DNA from: Carallia brachiata
Lineage: Eukaryota > Streptophyta > Magnoliopsida > Malpighiales > Rhizophoraceae
DNA: 64,000 bases
Assembly: GCA_021464245.1 (NCBI GenBank)
Contig: JADCRB010000007.1
Span: forward strand, 124,001 to 188,000
Reading direction: 5' to 3'
The notes under the pieces were generated by a model, which searched no databases, was not told the origin of the DNA, and saw only the letters and a program-made list of their open reading frames with translations. Numbering within the stretch: the stretch's first letter is position 1; each line of letters opens with the position of its first letter. Below, piece after piece: positions 9,460-23,341 of the stretch. Position numbers and translations under genes: made by a program.

Positions 9460-10640
9460 CAAGTTAATCGTTGAGCAAGTTATGTGACACTTGTATGGTC
9501 TCAAACTCTCTAACATGCGCTAGAGCTTGCTAACGTATGTCGAGAGTTCTTTAGTACCGTCGAGGGCTTTTTGTGGTCATCCGGTCAGTTTCATCGGCTG
9601 TTTTTGGCCATTTGTGCTCTTCCGTGAGCTTGGGGCTCCTCTGTGAGTTGTGTTGTGTCAGTTTCGTGTTTTTTTCTTTGGATCTGTGGTTCCTATGTTC
9701 TCTTACTACGCGTCACTCTGAGGATCGATCGTTTCCCGCCTCTTTGCAGTTCAAGTGTGGAGGCAGGGTACGGTTCATTTTCGTTTTTTTGTAGGCCGCA
9801 ACCTTCTGTTGGTCTTTTTTGGTCTCTTAGGCTGTGTTTGGTGTGCGATGAAAAATTGGGGAGAAAAGAAAAGTATAATTATTATCATTTATTTTTCTTT
9901 CTCATCACTTTCTACACCACTCCAAACAACTTTATTTTCTCTCTATTTTTTCTCTCACAAATTACTATTTACCTTTTCTTTTACTTATTTTTTTTCTCTC
10001 AACTTTCTCTATCATTCCAAACAATTTTATTTTCTTTCCACTTTCATTCTTTTTCTCTCCCTTTCCCCTCCTTTCCCCTTTTTTCCTCGCGCTCTAAATA
10101 CACTCTTAGTGTCTTGGACCGGCTGAGCTACTTGTTGGAAACTCAAGATGCCCCTTTGCCCTCCTACATCGAGTCACTGCTTCTGCTATCTAATCTCCGG
10201 TCACCTTCTTCCCATCGATCTTCCAAGTCCTCTACAACGATGGTGTTTGGCGTTTTTCGTGTGCGCTTTGGCGATTGAGGCGTTTTGGATGTGTAGCTGT
10301 GTGGAGCCGATGTCGACCTGTAGGGGTTCGATTTGCCATTGTCAGGCCAGCTTCACTGGTACTACCGCGTTGGGCCGGTGAGGCGTCTGGAAATTTGGTG
10401 ATTCTGGACGGCTGTGTATTTGGACTGTGACCCTATTTTTTTCCATGTGGGCTCCCCTTTTCCCGGGCTTTAAGCTTGGGCTTGGTCTCTCCTTCGGCTT
10501 GCTTGGTAGCTGTATTTGGGCTGTTTGTGAGGCTTGTTGGGGGTGGGGATCTGGTGTGCTTGTTATGGTGGCTTATTTTGTTTCTTTGTATATATGGACT
10601 GTGATCGTTTCTTTATCCGATGAGACAACGAGAGAAATGC
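9460..10640 (+). mobile_element. retroposon remnant related to the 41.9-42.8 kb element
   Basis: The opening (GCTAACGTATGTCGAG, then GGTCATCCGGTCAG and CTCCGTGAGCTTGGGGCTCC) resembles the reverse complement of 42500-42780, and the end TTTGTATATATGGACTGTG has the look of a plant LINE/SINE 3' region. A segment at about 9830-10110 beginning GGCTGTGTTTGGTGTGCGATG looks like a separate hAT-like MITE inside it. ORFs of up to 211 codons are low-complexity and not believed. No clear target duplication was found. Confidence 0.4.
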
Positions 10641-11110
10641 AATCGAAAAAATTAATATTTTTAAATAATAATAACTAATAATATAATTTTATTTAATAAC
10701 GATAATTTTTTAATATAAAATCAACTATCTAGCATTTCATACGTTGTGATCATAAACTTGTACCCTTTATGCCCTGCTTGGATAGATGGATTTGGAAGAG
10801 AAACGAAAATGAAAAGAAGATCAAATATTATCAACACTATATTATTTTTTATAATTTTTTTAATTCACTATTTATTAATTTAAAATTTTAACTTTTACCT
10901 TTATATAAATTATTATTTATTTTTTTTCATAATTTTTTATTAACCAAATAATAGATTCAATCTATTTTCTTTTTTTTTTTTTTTTTTTACAACAAATCGA
11001 AACATCGGGTTAAAGTTTCAACAGATTTGTAAGACGTGCACAGATTTCCACCGATTAGATCTTTTTTTTTTTTCACCGACCACCGATTTGATCGGATCTG
11101 TGCACTATTC
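10641..11110. other. AT-rich spacer upstream of GST copy 1
   Basis: Contains a MITE-like stretch at about 10760-10960 (CCCTGCTTGGATAGATGG then AT-rich). From about 11025 it shows similarity to the upstream regions of the other GST copies (GATTTGTAAGACRTGCA). Confidence 0.5.
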
Positions 11111-11122
11111 AATGTGCGTCAA

Positions 11123-11139
11123 AGTCATCACTGACGTCA
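11123..11139 (-). promoter_or_regulatory. as-1-like element of GST copy 1
   Basis: Read on the minus strand it is TGACG-N7-TGACT, the paired TGA/bZIP site arrangement of the as-1 element, and includes the palindrome TGACGTCA at 11132-11139. It lies about 230 bases before the ATG and 120 bases before the TATA box TATAAAAG (11262-11269). as-1 sites in tau GST promoters are known to respond to salicylate, auxin and oxidative stress. Confidence 0.75.
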
Positions 11140-11353
11140 ATTACTTCTAAAAGGATCGCTCTGAGCGGTTGATAGCAATTCCAAAATTTTGACTTTTTAA
11201 CACCTGGAGCTTGGGGAGCAAACATCTGTTCAGTAGGCTTGTCTGCCAAGACACATCTCATTATAAAAGGAAAGCGTCAAGGCACTCACAGCCACACCAC
11301 CACTCCCAAGATCAAAGCAAAAATACACACAAGTTTGCGTCTCAATTACTTGA

Positions 11354-12326
<973 letters not shown>

Positions 12327-13268
12327 AAGGGTCATGTGCTGCTATTGCCTTTCGCAGTTTTGTGCATCCATGTCTTGGTGTTTGACTGTTTTCCCTTTCT
12401 TGTGTCCTTTTTTTCCCCTCTGTTTTGGTGTGTTAGGACATATATAGTCCCTTGTCTTGTGATGTCCCCATGGATGAATAAAACGCTTATAATAAATACG
12501 ATCACAATCGATGGCTGCGAAAAAATAGATTATAAATAACTGTAATTATATTTTTGTGGTTTTATCTTACTCTCACATTCACTTTAATATTTTTTATAAT
12601 AATTTTTTTAAAAAAAATATTTCAGTAATAATTGTGATAATTAAAAGTCACTTTTTTCAAATAAAATATCTGAAATTTAAATTCCAACTCTTCCCAAGTC
12701 TCTTATTTTCAATTGTTTTAGATAAAATTAGAGAAATTTTACTTAACAAAATTTCTAATGAATAAATATGGACCAAAAAGGTGACGAGACATTGGAATCC
12801 AGCTCCTTCAGAAAAAAAGTTTGATTGTGGAAGGAGTAGCAGAGTCAACGTGATAGCTACACAAGGGCAACCGCTACAGAGCAAACGATGGTTGCCAGAT
12901 TCTACACGACAACTAAGGTGTTCATGGCTGGAACGTACTGAAATTTTTGGTGGACCGTTCTAAATTCCGAGATCAATAAAAACTTATAAATACTAATTTG
13001 ATTGTTAAAAATATAAGTTTGATATATAATTTTCATTAAAAAATATTTATTATAATTTTTGTGAGACATTTAAAAATAGTATACTCACTTCATAACATTT
13101 ATTGGATATAAATAGTTCTATCAGTAATAATTTTTACATTTTCTGGAACAAGAAACATACATGGAAGGGTGGGTTATACAGGGAATAGACGGGGCCTGTG
13201 GGTCTCGCATGGAAAGGTGTGTTTTTTTTTTTTTTGAATTTTAAAATTTTCTACTAGAAAACGCAGAA
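12327..13268. other. 3' flank of GST copy 1, duplicated downstream of GST copy 2
   Basis: No gene. The region is clearly similar to 18165-19140, including GAGACATTGGAATC-AGCTCC (about 12786 and 18660) and the GGAATAGACGGGGCC phrase (about 13180 and 19050). The duplicated GST unit therefore spans roughly 2 kb. Confidence 0.75.
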
Positions 13269-14330
13269 TTGATAAAGGGGTGGAGCAAGAGAGAGGAGAG
13301 AAAAAGAGATATTAGATATATTTTTTTAAATATTTTAAAGCAAGATAATCAAAAATTTTCTACTAAGAACCTCTCTCTAGCCTTTCGTCTCTCTTTAAAG
13401 TTCTCTGAAGCCTCATTCCTTATTGTCACCGGCACTTTAGCTAGTGAACTTTCCTTCTCCCTCTCGTTTTCCATCCACTTCTTCACCTGCTCAGTGCTGC
13501 GCCTTCTACCCTCTTGTTTTCTTCGTTCTGCAACCTGGCTACTATTTAATAGTGTTTTAGTTTGGTTTTTATCAAAATCTAGCTCTAGTAAGACTTTCCA
13601 CAATCCTTCTATCATTAGTTTTAGACCCCTCTCGCGACCACTATCCTTTCCACCATTTCAGTCGTCATGTCCCGTGACGGCGCCACCATGCCAGCCGCCG
13701 CAAAGTTCTCTACACCGAGTGTAAGTGCTTCGCTTGTTATGTGACAGCCAATAAAGAAGAAAGCTTTTTAGAATCCTCTTCAAGTACATCAAAACATTGC
13801 TCGAACCTTTGTGTCGGGGGATGTTGACCAGAGGCGTAGACATGACCATAAGAGTCAAAGCGATTGTTTGCCAAGGTATAAGGGGTCAGAGGCTCGCGAG
13901 CGGCTTTCTCAGGGAAATATGCCTGAGCAGATGGAGTTGCTGGTACCATGGATGCAGTCTAGACAAATGGTGTTGTTGCTGCCTATGCCGCCGGCGATCT
14001 CTCTGCCACAGCCGGCGCCTCCAGCGCCACCTTTGATGTCCCCGTTGATGCGGGCCCAAACATTGGAGCTTCGGCCGCCCAACCCGCCAGCAGTGGTGCT
14101 GCCGTCAATTCTGAATCCGATGATGAGTTGGGTTGCTGTAGTTATTTTGAGTTGGATGTATTGCTGTCTATGATTATTGGTTTTTCGGGAGTAGAGCTGT
14201 ATTTCGTTAATGTTTTGTTTGTGTTTATCTGTAGGATAAGTTTGAAGGAAATCGTTGTCGTGGTATACCCGATAATTTCTGTTGTAAATTTATTGATGTA
14301 TAGTTTGTGTTGCTGTATGTAACTTTGTCT
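13269..14330. other. GC-richer block, possible captured or decayed gene fragments
   Basis: Positions 13340-14330 are richer in G+C than the surroundings and carry ORFs on both strands. A minus-strand frame at 13349-13615 (88 codons, very rich in Lys, Arg and Glu) looks like coiled coil. A plus-strand ATG at 13667 is followed by GAGT/GTAAGT, a good donor-like site, and 13930-14130 is Ala/Pro/Ser-rich in two frames. No family is recognised and no continuous gene can be built. Confidence 0.35.
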
Positions 14331-16140
14331 GAACGAGATAGATTTATTTGAAATCTTAATTTTATATAAGTTTAATTTAGTTTCAATTTATTTAATTGAA
14401 TTTCAAATCAGTTAGTTTATAATCTTTGTGACCCAATCGATCATAAGTTATTTAGGTGGATTGTTTTTCTTTTTTCGTGTAAGTTTCTCTAACACTCTCT
14501 CATTAGTCCTATGTATAAAATTATGTTATTTTACTACAATGATTTCTTTTTACTTAAAAAAAAAAAAAAAAAAAAAAGTCACTCGGGATAGCTATATGAA
14601 ACCAATCGAATACTAGTATTTGAAAATTTATCCAATGAAACTAATCTAAGTGTAAGAAATTAGTATTCTTTAATAATAATAGAAGTAACATCATATGACT
14701 TCAGCTAAATAGTTACATAGTTTATTTTAACAATTTTTTGGCAATTTATCAATTATTTATTTTTTTATAAATTCAATTATTCAATAATTTATATCGTTTT
14801 ATAATTATTTACAAATTATTAAAATAAAACTATTAATTTTTTGAATAATAAATAATAATATAATCTTATTTAATAATAAAAATTTATCTTTTTTTAATAT
14901 AAAATCATATATCTCGCAACTTATATTAGTTTATTTTGTATTGTATCAAAAAATTTTTCCTTTCAGAGAGATTTGTAAGACATGCAAATGTACAAGGACG
15001 GTGACCGGATTTTCCAAAATTAGATCTTTACAATATTCAGAATGTGTGAGCACCAAGCGCTTTGTTTGGTAACCCACAGGAAAGAAAAAAAAAATTACTT
15101 TTTATTTATTTTTTATTAATTCAAACAATTAATTTTTATTTTTTTTCATAAATTATTATTTATTTTTTTTCTCTCACAACTTTCTAATCATTACTTTTCA
15201 TCAATCATAAACATGATTATTACTCTACTATTTTCTATTATTTTCTTTTCCATTCACTTTCTTCATAAAGCCTATTTGAATTGACAGTTGAATGTTATTG
15301 TTACTAATTATTGCTGTTGATTATTATTATTAATTATTGATTGCTGATTCTTATTTCCTATTACTGATTGCTAATAAAATTAATAAAGTGTTTGATTAAT
15401 TTTGTACTTACTGTTACTATTGAATAATATAATATCTAATTTAAGCATCTAATTTATATAAATATATCATATTGAAAAATTTATTTTTATATTTTATAAT
15501 TTTATAGTTTTAGAATAATATTTTATAAATAATATTGAGAATTTTTCTATTTAATTTTTAACTTTTAAAAAAAATTAATTTTTTTATCAAATAGTAAAAA
15601 ATATAATGTTCAAAATTTTTTTATAAGTGTCAATATTAAATAAAATTAAAATAAAAAAATATTATTTAAGAATAGTTAAAAAAAGATAATATTATATTTA
15701 TACTAATATTAATAAAATAAATTAATATATCTAATTCATCTTACAAGTAAAAAAATAATAATAAAATTATATAAATATTCTATAAAGGTAATTTAGTTTA
15801 TATAAATTATTATTAGTATTAAAAAATAAAAAGCAACCCAAAAAATAATAAAAATTAGTTTTGAATTATTTTTCAATTAATTACTTTTAAAGAATCGTAC
15901 AAAGAAATAAGTAAAATCAAATAGTAAGACAAAATAATTTACCAAAGACTCATTTTCTTATTTTTTAAAAATAAAATATAAATATATTCCTTTAAAAATT
16001 TATCTAAACATCTTCTTATTTAAATAGTTATAAAGCACTACCTAAAACAATTAAATTTAAAATTTAATTTCTAAATTTGATGTTTATCTTTCTCTTTCCT
16101 TATTTTTGAACAAATAATTTCGATGGACTAACAAAGAAGA
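14331..16140. other. very AT-rich spacer with MITE-like insertions in the GST copy 2 upstream region
   Basis: No gene. The GST upstream homology (GATTTGTAAGACATGCA near 14970) is separated from the as-1 region at 16161 by about 1.1 kb of inserted AT-rich DNA. That insert includes a stretch starting GCGCTTTGTTTGGTAACCC near 15057 and TTAATAAAGTGTTTGATTAAT near 15380, both hAT-like MITE styles. Confidence 0.5.
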
Positions 16141-16160
16141 CAGTATCCAATGTGCGTCGA

Positions 16161-16177
16161 CGGCATCACTGACGTCA
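16161..16177 (-). promoter_or_regulatory. as-1-like element of GST copy 2, second half-site altered
   Basis: On the minus strand it reads TGACG-N7-TGCCG. The first half and the TGACGTCA palindrome (16170-16177) are intact, but the second half has TGCCG in place of TGACT. The TATA box TATAAAAT is at 16310-16317. Confidence 0.65.
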
Positions 16178-16399
16178 ATTACCTCTGAAAAGATAGCTCT
16201 TAGTGGTTGATAATGATATTAATTCCAAAATTTTGACTTTTCAACACCTGGAGCTTGGAGAACAAACTTCTCTTCAGCAGGCTCGTCTGCCAAGACACTT
16301 CCTTTTCATTATAAAATGAATGCGTCAAGGCAACCCACAGCCACACCGCCACTTCCAAGATCAAAGCAAAAAATACATACAAGTTTTGCGTTTCAATTA

Positions 16400-17180
16400 A
16401 GATTGTCAGAATCGGATCGGTTATCGAACCGAAAATATTAGTAGGTCAAGATTCAACCGGTTCAACCGGTCGAATCGGTATTTGAACCGGTATTTATTAA
16501 TATATATATTTATAAAAATAATTTAAAAAAATAATACTTATATATAATTATTAAATAAAAAAAAATCGATTCAACCGGTCGAACCGGTATTAAAATCAGT
16601 ATTTAATATTAAATATATAAAAAAATATTTATATATATTATACGTCAAAATCTATATGTAAAATGTAATATTATAATACATATGTATGTGTTAGAATACT
16701 TACATTTATAAATTTAAAATATATGATTTAGAATTTATTATAGAATAGAATTAACAATTTAAAAAAATTAATAATTATTTTAACAAAAAAAAGAAAATAG
16801 TAAGTGTTAATTTATAAAAAATATAAAATAGTATGTGTATTATATGAGACATTTGAGAAAATAATAAGTAAAAAAAAAAAAGATAATAACAAGTTATAAG
16901 TTGGTTTAGTGGTATGAGACTTATTTTTCATGTTAGAGGTCAAGGGTTCGAAAACTAAATTATACAAAGTTGTGTGAAATTTTTTCTTAATTATTAAAAT
17001 AACCAACCCGGTCAACCCGGGACCGGTTCACCGGTCCGACCGGTTGAACTGGTCCGTTGACTGGGGTTTTGACCGGTCCGATCCGCAGAAAATTTAGGGT
17101 ACAACTCGGACCGGACCTCTGACCGGTCACCGGTCCGACCGGTTGAACCGGTCGGTCCGATCCGAGTTTGACAACAATGG
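16400..17180. mobile_element. ~0.78-kb terminal-inverted-repeat element in the 5' leader of GST copy 2
   Basis: The conserved GST leader is split here. The 9-bp TTTCAATTA flanks both sides (16391-16399 and 17181-17189), as expected of a Mutator-type 9-bp target duplication. The ends form an imperfect inverted repeat of about 20 bp (GATTGTCAGAATCGGATCGG at the left; GTTGTCAAACTCGGATCGG as reverse complement of the right). The inside has many ACCGGT/GGTTGAACCGG repeats and a tRNA-like segment at about 16895-16970. No transposase is encoded. Confidence 0.8.
16895..16970 (+). repeat. tRNA-like Pol III A/B-box segment (SINE-like) within the GST2 leader insert
   Basis: GGTTTAGTGGTATGAGAC resembles a tRNA A box, and 30-odd bases later GGTCAAGGGTTCGAAAAC resembles a B box. 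It does not fold into a complete tRNA and has no plausible anticodon arm, so it is read as a tRNA-derived repeat, not a tRNA gene. Confidence 0.5.
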
Positions 17181-17194
17181 TTTCAATTACTTGA

Positions 17195-18164
<970 letters not shown>

Positions 18165-19090
18165 AAGGGTCATATGCTGCTATTGCCTTCCGCAGTTTTA
18201 TGACATCCATGTCTTGGTGTTTGACTGTTTTCCCTTTCTTGTGACCTTTTTTTTCCACTCTGTTTTGGTGTGTTAGGGCATATATAGTCCTTTGTCTCGT
18301 GATGCCCCATGGATGAATAAAAAGCTTATAATAAATACGATTACAATCGATGGCTCCAAAAAAAATAGACTGTAAATAACCGTGATAATATTTTTGTAAT
18401 TTCGTCTTACTTTCACATTTACTTTAACATTTTTCATAATAATTTTCTTTTAAAAATGGATTCAACAATAGCTACAATAATTGAACATCACTGTTTCCAA
18501 ATAAAAGATCTGAATTTGAACTCCAACTCTTCCCGCATCTCTCATCCTCAATTGTTTTAGATAAAATTAGAGAAATTTTACGTAACAAAATTTCTAATGA
18601 ATAAATACTCAACTACCTTAAAAGCTTCCTATATGGAAAACTGGACCAAAACGGTGACGAGACATTGGAATCTAGCTCCCTCAGAAAAGAGTTCGATTGT
18701 GGAGGGAGTAGCAGAGTCAACGTGATAGCTAAACAAAGGCAACCACTACAGAAGTGAACGATGGTTGCCAGATTCTACACCACAACTAAGGTGTTCATGG
18801 TTGGAATGTGCTGAAATTTTTGGTGGACCGTTCTAAATTCCGAGCTGAATTAAAACTTATAAATATTAATTTGACTGTTAAAATATAAATTTGACACATA
18901 ACTTTAATAAAAAATTATTATATAATTTTTTTTGAGACATTTAAAATACTATAATTACTTAATAACATTTATTGGATATACATAGTTCTATCAGTAATAA
19001 TTTTTACATTTTCTGGACCAAGAAACATACATGGAAGGGTGGCTTATACAGGGAATAGACGGGGCCGGTGGGTTTCTCATGGAAAAGTGT
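18165..19090. other. 3' flank of GST copy 2 (duplicate of 12327-13268)
   Basis: No gene; paralogous to the flank of copy 1. Confidence 0.7.
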
Positions 19091-19099
19091 TTCTTTTCT

Positions 19100-19985
19100 T
19101 TTTTTTTTCAAATCTTAAAATTTTCTACTAAAAAACACAAAATTAATAAAACATGCAATCAGCTACGAAAAAATGTATTCTCATCTCATTACACATCGTA
19201 TCCTATTTGTTGTACATCTTACCTGTCCTCATTTTATCCTATTTGTTGTACATCTTACCTGTCCTCATTTTATGTTGTATGTTTTTGGTAGGAAACTTAA
19301 AAAATTCCAGAAAAAATTATTATTTAATTTACGAAACCCATACCTACGTAAGCCTCGTCGTGTTTCTTTTTTCCATCCAGTACTCTAACTCTGTGTGGAA
19401 ATTTATTTTATTTTATTTTATTGTTTTTGTCCATTAGAGCTGAACCTAACAGTAAAAAGAGCAAAAAAAAAAAAAATAATAAGTGAACGTCTAAATTTAA
19501 AATTTAAACTTTAAACTTAAGAATTAAAAACACACGACCAACTAAATTAAATTCTATAGTCAATCTCTCCCCCCCCCCCAATTAGGCTAATTTAGAATTT
19601 GAACTTTAAACTTAAGAATTAAAAACACACGCTTTCGACCAACTAAATTAAATTTTTTTTTTTTCAAATCTTAAAATTTTCTACTAAAAAACACAAAATT
19701 GATAAAACATGCAATTAGCTACGAAAAAATATATTCTCATCTCATTACACATCGTATCCTATTTGTTGTACATCTTACCGTCCTCATTTTATGTTGTACG
19801 TTTTTGGTAGGAAACTTAAAAAATTCCAGAAAAAATTATTATTTAATTTACGAAACCCATACCCACGTAAGCCTCGTAGTGTTTCTTTTTTCCATCCAGT
19901 ACTCTAACTCTGTGTGGAAATTTATTTTATTTTATTTTATTGTTTTTGTCCATTAGAGCTGAACCTAACAGTAAAAAGAGAAAAA
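19100..19985 (+). repeat. direct repeat, two ~330-bp units plus a 37-bp tandem
   Basis: Positions 19106-19440 recur at about 19660-19975 with few differences (CAAATCTTAAAATTTTCTAC, then TCTCATTACACATCGTATCC). Within the first unit a 37-bp phrase (TATCCTATTTGTTGTACATC...) is itself doubled at 19199-19273 but single in the second unit. ORFs of 70-94 codons here are by-products of the repeat. Confidence 0.85.
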
Positions 19986-20456
19986 TAAAAAATAAAAAAG
20001 TGAACGTAAAATTTAGAATTTAAACTTTAAACTTAAGAATTAAAAACAGACACTTTCTAATTAAATTAAATTCTATAGTCAATGTCTCCCCCTCCCCCAC
20101 AACAAGGCTAATTTAGAATTTAAGTTCCCCCCCCCCCCACCCCCCAAAAAGGCTAGCTTGCCTAGTTAATCAGCACATAAACGCAACCACATTTTTAGAA
20201 AAGGAAATTGCAGTTTAGAAGGAAACCCACATAATCATTGAAAGCCCAGTTTAATTATACAAACAGTTGCGAGCTATAAAGTTCATTATCATGGATGAAC
20301 CCATAACCCAGAAGAACCTCCACTTAACAATCAACTTCACAGTGTTCAAAGCTGTAAAATCCTGCCTCAACCGAACAGGACCGATGCAGAAATGGAGAAA
20401 ATGCATAGCACTATAACAATACAACCCTTTGCAAGGGGTCAAATTCAGAATTCCAA
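19986..20456. other. spacer and probable 3' UTR of the universal stress protein gene
   Basis: C-runs at about 20085 and 20127-20145 recur from the preceding repeat. Positions 20220-20456 are probably transcribed as 3' UTR of the minus-strand gene. Confidence 0.45.
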
Positions 20457-21397
20457 TCAGAACCCATGAGCATTGGAGTCCTTCACCACAGTCACAGGAC
20501 AAGTCGCATTGGTCACCACGTGATTGGTTACACTCCCCAGCAGCACTCTATGCTCAAAACAATCACAAATTACCAAAATTGGCTAAATTTTTTCAATGAA
20601 TCATGTTGGTTTCATAAGTTCTCTCTATCGCTCTCTTTTTTTTTTAACTATTCCAATTTCTATTGAAAGATATGCATATACTTTGGATATGAGAAGACAT
20701 ACCTTCGGATAGCTCCAAGGCCTCTGCTACCCATGACCAAGCAGTCCAGCTTCAGATCCTCCACTGACTCACAAAGTTTTTCTCTTGCATCGCCCCAGTA
20801 GAGCTTTGCTACCACAGTCACCTATTAAAGAGGAAAAGAACTTTGCTCAACATTATATTAAACCCAGTGATAAAGCTGCTCAACTCTTAATTCGAGAGAG
20901 TTCAAATCCTGACAGAGACGAACTAAAAAAAAAAAAAAAAACTTATTAAACAAGGATATGCAGATCAAGAACAAGATGGGAAAAAAAGAAAAGACCTGTT
21001 TCTGCCTCCCAACGGTATCTAACATACTAAGAACTTCCGGATCAAGGTCAATCTCATACTTTTTTGCCACTTCTGGTTCACGGAACTCAACCAGTGGAAT
21101 CAGGGCTTCGAAAGACACGATCAGCAAATCCGAAAACATCAATATTGGACAAAAAATATATTCATGTTAAATTAAAATCTTAAAAAAAAAAAGAAAGAAA
21201 CAAACAGAAATTAATTGATTACGTGAACCAGTTGTGGACCAGAGAAGGTTGCGAGACTCAGCTCCTTGTGGGGGCTTAACATGGATGGCATAGAGTGTGT
21301 CACCCTTCTCTACCAAGTCGTCAATAGCCCATCTTAGCGCCAGCTTGCTTCCTTTGGAGAAATCTATGGCCACACCTATATTCCTATCTTTTGTCAT
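20457..21397 (-). CDS. universal stress protein A family protein (4 exons)
   Basis: USPs are small nucleotide-binding cytosolic proteins of stress response. Exons in gene order: 21397-21223, 21105-20996, 20821-20703, 20547-20457, all with GT..AG introns, giving 164 residues. The start is ATG at 21397 ([14 protein letters not shown]). Exon 1 has the first beta strand and helix ([15 protein letters not shown]). Exons 3-4 hold the ATP-binding loop G-x2-G-x9-G-S (GSRGLG, ending LLGS), followed by the terminal strand TCPVTVV. The second intron (20822-20995) carries a short retroposon-like tail. No neighbouring gene shares an obvious pathway. Confidence 0.93.
20862..20941 (+). repeat. SINE-like fragment in USP intron 2
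   Basis: GTGATAAAGCTGCTCAACTC, then GAGAGTTCAAATCCTGACAG (B-box-like) and an A-run at 20924-20941. It looks like a tRNA-derived short retroposon with poly(A) tail, lying opposite to the gene. No A box or target duplication is certain. Confidence 0.35.
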
Positions 21398-23340
21398 CTT
21401 CTAATTTGCTGAGTCCAATCCTCAACAGGGAAATGAAAAAGATGTAAAAATAGATCAAAGATCAACAAAAGGCTAGAGCTTTGGTGTAAATTAGGACGGA
21501 GGGAAGCCCCTCAATTCCCCTTTGATGAAGGTCAACTCTCAACAGTGTGTTTAATTTATTAAACGAGGAAGGCTATACAAACACACTTAATTATATAATT
21601 ATCAAAAAGCATTATATTTTTAAATAAAATATTATTTAAAATATTATTTGAATGAAATTAATTTTTGTTATAAATATATTAATCTTAATTATAATTAAAA
21701 AAAATTATTATTATTTTTTTACATATAAAATTTAACTTATTATACGTAAAATTCAGTTAATTATATTTAAATAAAATTTTAGGTAATTTTTTTTTTAAAT
21801 GTAACTTTTTCCGTTATGGAATTCTTACCGAAAGTAAGGATTGGGAAAAAAATGTACTACAATTATCGATGGCTTAAGCTTTTTTTGTCAAAAGAATAAT
21901 GATTAGACTGCAAAAGGGTCTGTATTCTGGCGAGTTTCCTTCACATGTTTCAACTACTGGTCTGCTCAACTAGTCCACCACCATCTGAGCTCGCCCTTAA
22001 AATTTTTCAGTATTAGTAGCAAGCAGATGGGTCGGGTGAGCTCAGTTCGAGTTGTTTTGGATCTTGGATTTCGGACTTATTTGGGTTCGACTCTTCCGAA
22101 TTTTTTATTTGAGTTATTCAGAGTCAAATTAGTCAAATTTAAGTTAATTGAGTTTATTCAAGTTTTTAATTTATTTTTATTTAGATTTTTTTAGTGATAA
22201 TTATTTTTATTTATTTATTTATAATTTTTTTTATATTTAATATGTATTAATTAGTTATTAAAAAATTAAAAATCAAATATATGATAAGTTTATTATTTGT
22301 GTCTTAATTCTTAATTAGTAATTATACAATAAAAAATAAAAAATAATTACTCATAACAAATTCATTTTTATTTTGATGTTTTGAGCTGCAGGTTGAGTGA
22401 ATACGGTTTTAAGCTAATTAAATTTTTAAATAAATTGTGTCGAATAATTTAAATCGAATCAATTTTTACCATATTTGATGTTTAATGTGTTTTTTTGTCG
22501 TTTCTCCTTTCCAAGCGTTTCTGGTTTTGATCTTCTCCATGTTTATCGATTCAAATTCTAGCGTCACTTCAACAACAGTCGGAACAACACAGGTTATCCC
22601 TCAAAAACAAGGGGGAAACACATGTTTAATGCAATAACATTAAATTTAGCATAACCTTTAATTTTATGTCTAAACTTTTATCTGAATGGAACAATATTTT
22701 AATTTTTTATAATTATTATAATATTTTTATAACAAAAAAATATTTTATTATAAAAAATATTACAATATTTACACTTAAATAAATTTTTTATCACAAATTT
22801 TTTTTTGCTGTAACAGTATTCAAAAGTAAATCAGGCCATCACATCGGAAGCAGTCAGACAACCTCACATTGGCAAGCAGGCCTGGGCCAATTTTTCGGAG
22901 GCAATTTCTATGCAGATTGGTTTCAAATTTGGCCAAAAAATTTAGGCGTTGTTGAAACAGAACATGTTTGGTGTCCAATGTCCACGTTGGATGATTAGCT
23001 AGCACTTGGATGTACTATTTTTAGACTTTTGCCTTCCAGTTTAACCCCAAAAAAAAAAATTTAGGCGTGGTTTATGTTGTTTAAGCATAATTTAAAGTTG
23101 CATTTAACACACCTCCGATGTATATTTTGGTAATTAGTAAACTTAAAGCTTAGTAATGAGATCAAGAATTTCGACTGAAAAAAAAAACAAGAAATTGAAT
23201 TCTAGACATTACTTATAATTAACTTCTATCCCTATTGTTAGCCTAGTAAAAAGGACAAATTAGGAATTGTGAGGGTTAGTTTCAAAGTTTCAGTTTTGAA
23301 TCTCTTGCATTTTATGTTTAAAATGGAAAATTACAATAAT
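21398..23340. other. intergenic AT-rich DNA
   Basis: Positions 21398-21530 are probably the promoter and leader of the USP gene. A GAGCTC/TTCGAGTT-rich stretch at about 22000-22150 and its AT-rich follow-on to 22480 resemble MITE DNA. No gene is recognised. Confidence 0.5.
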
Positions 23341-23341
23341 G

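Noticed and set aside
9643..10278. 211-codon ORF and overlapping frames
   Set aside because: Pyrimidine-rich DNA gives Phe/Ser/Leu runs with no domain; the region is a retroposon remnant with a MITE inside.
16895..16970. tRNA gene
   Set aside because: A- and B-box-like sequences are present but no cloverleaf or anticodon arm can be drawn, and it lies inside a transposon.
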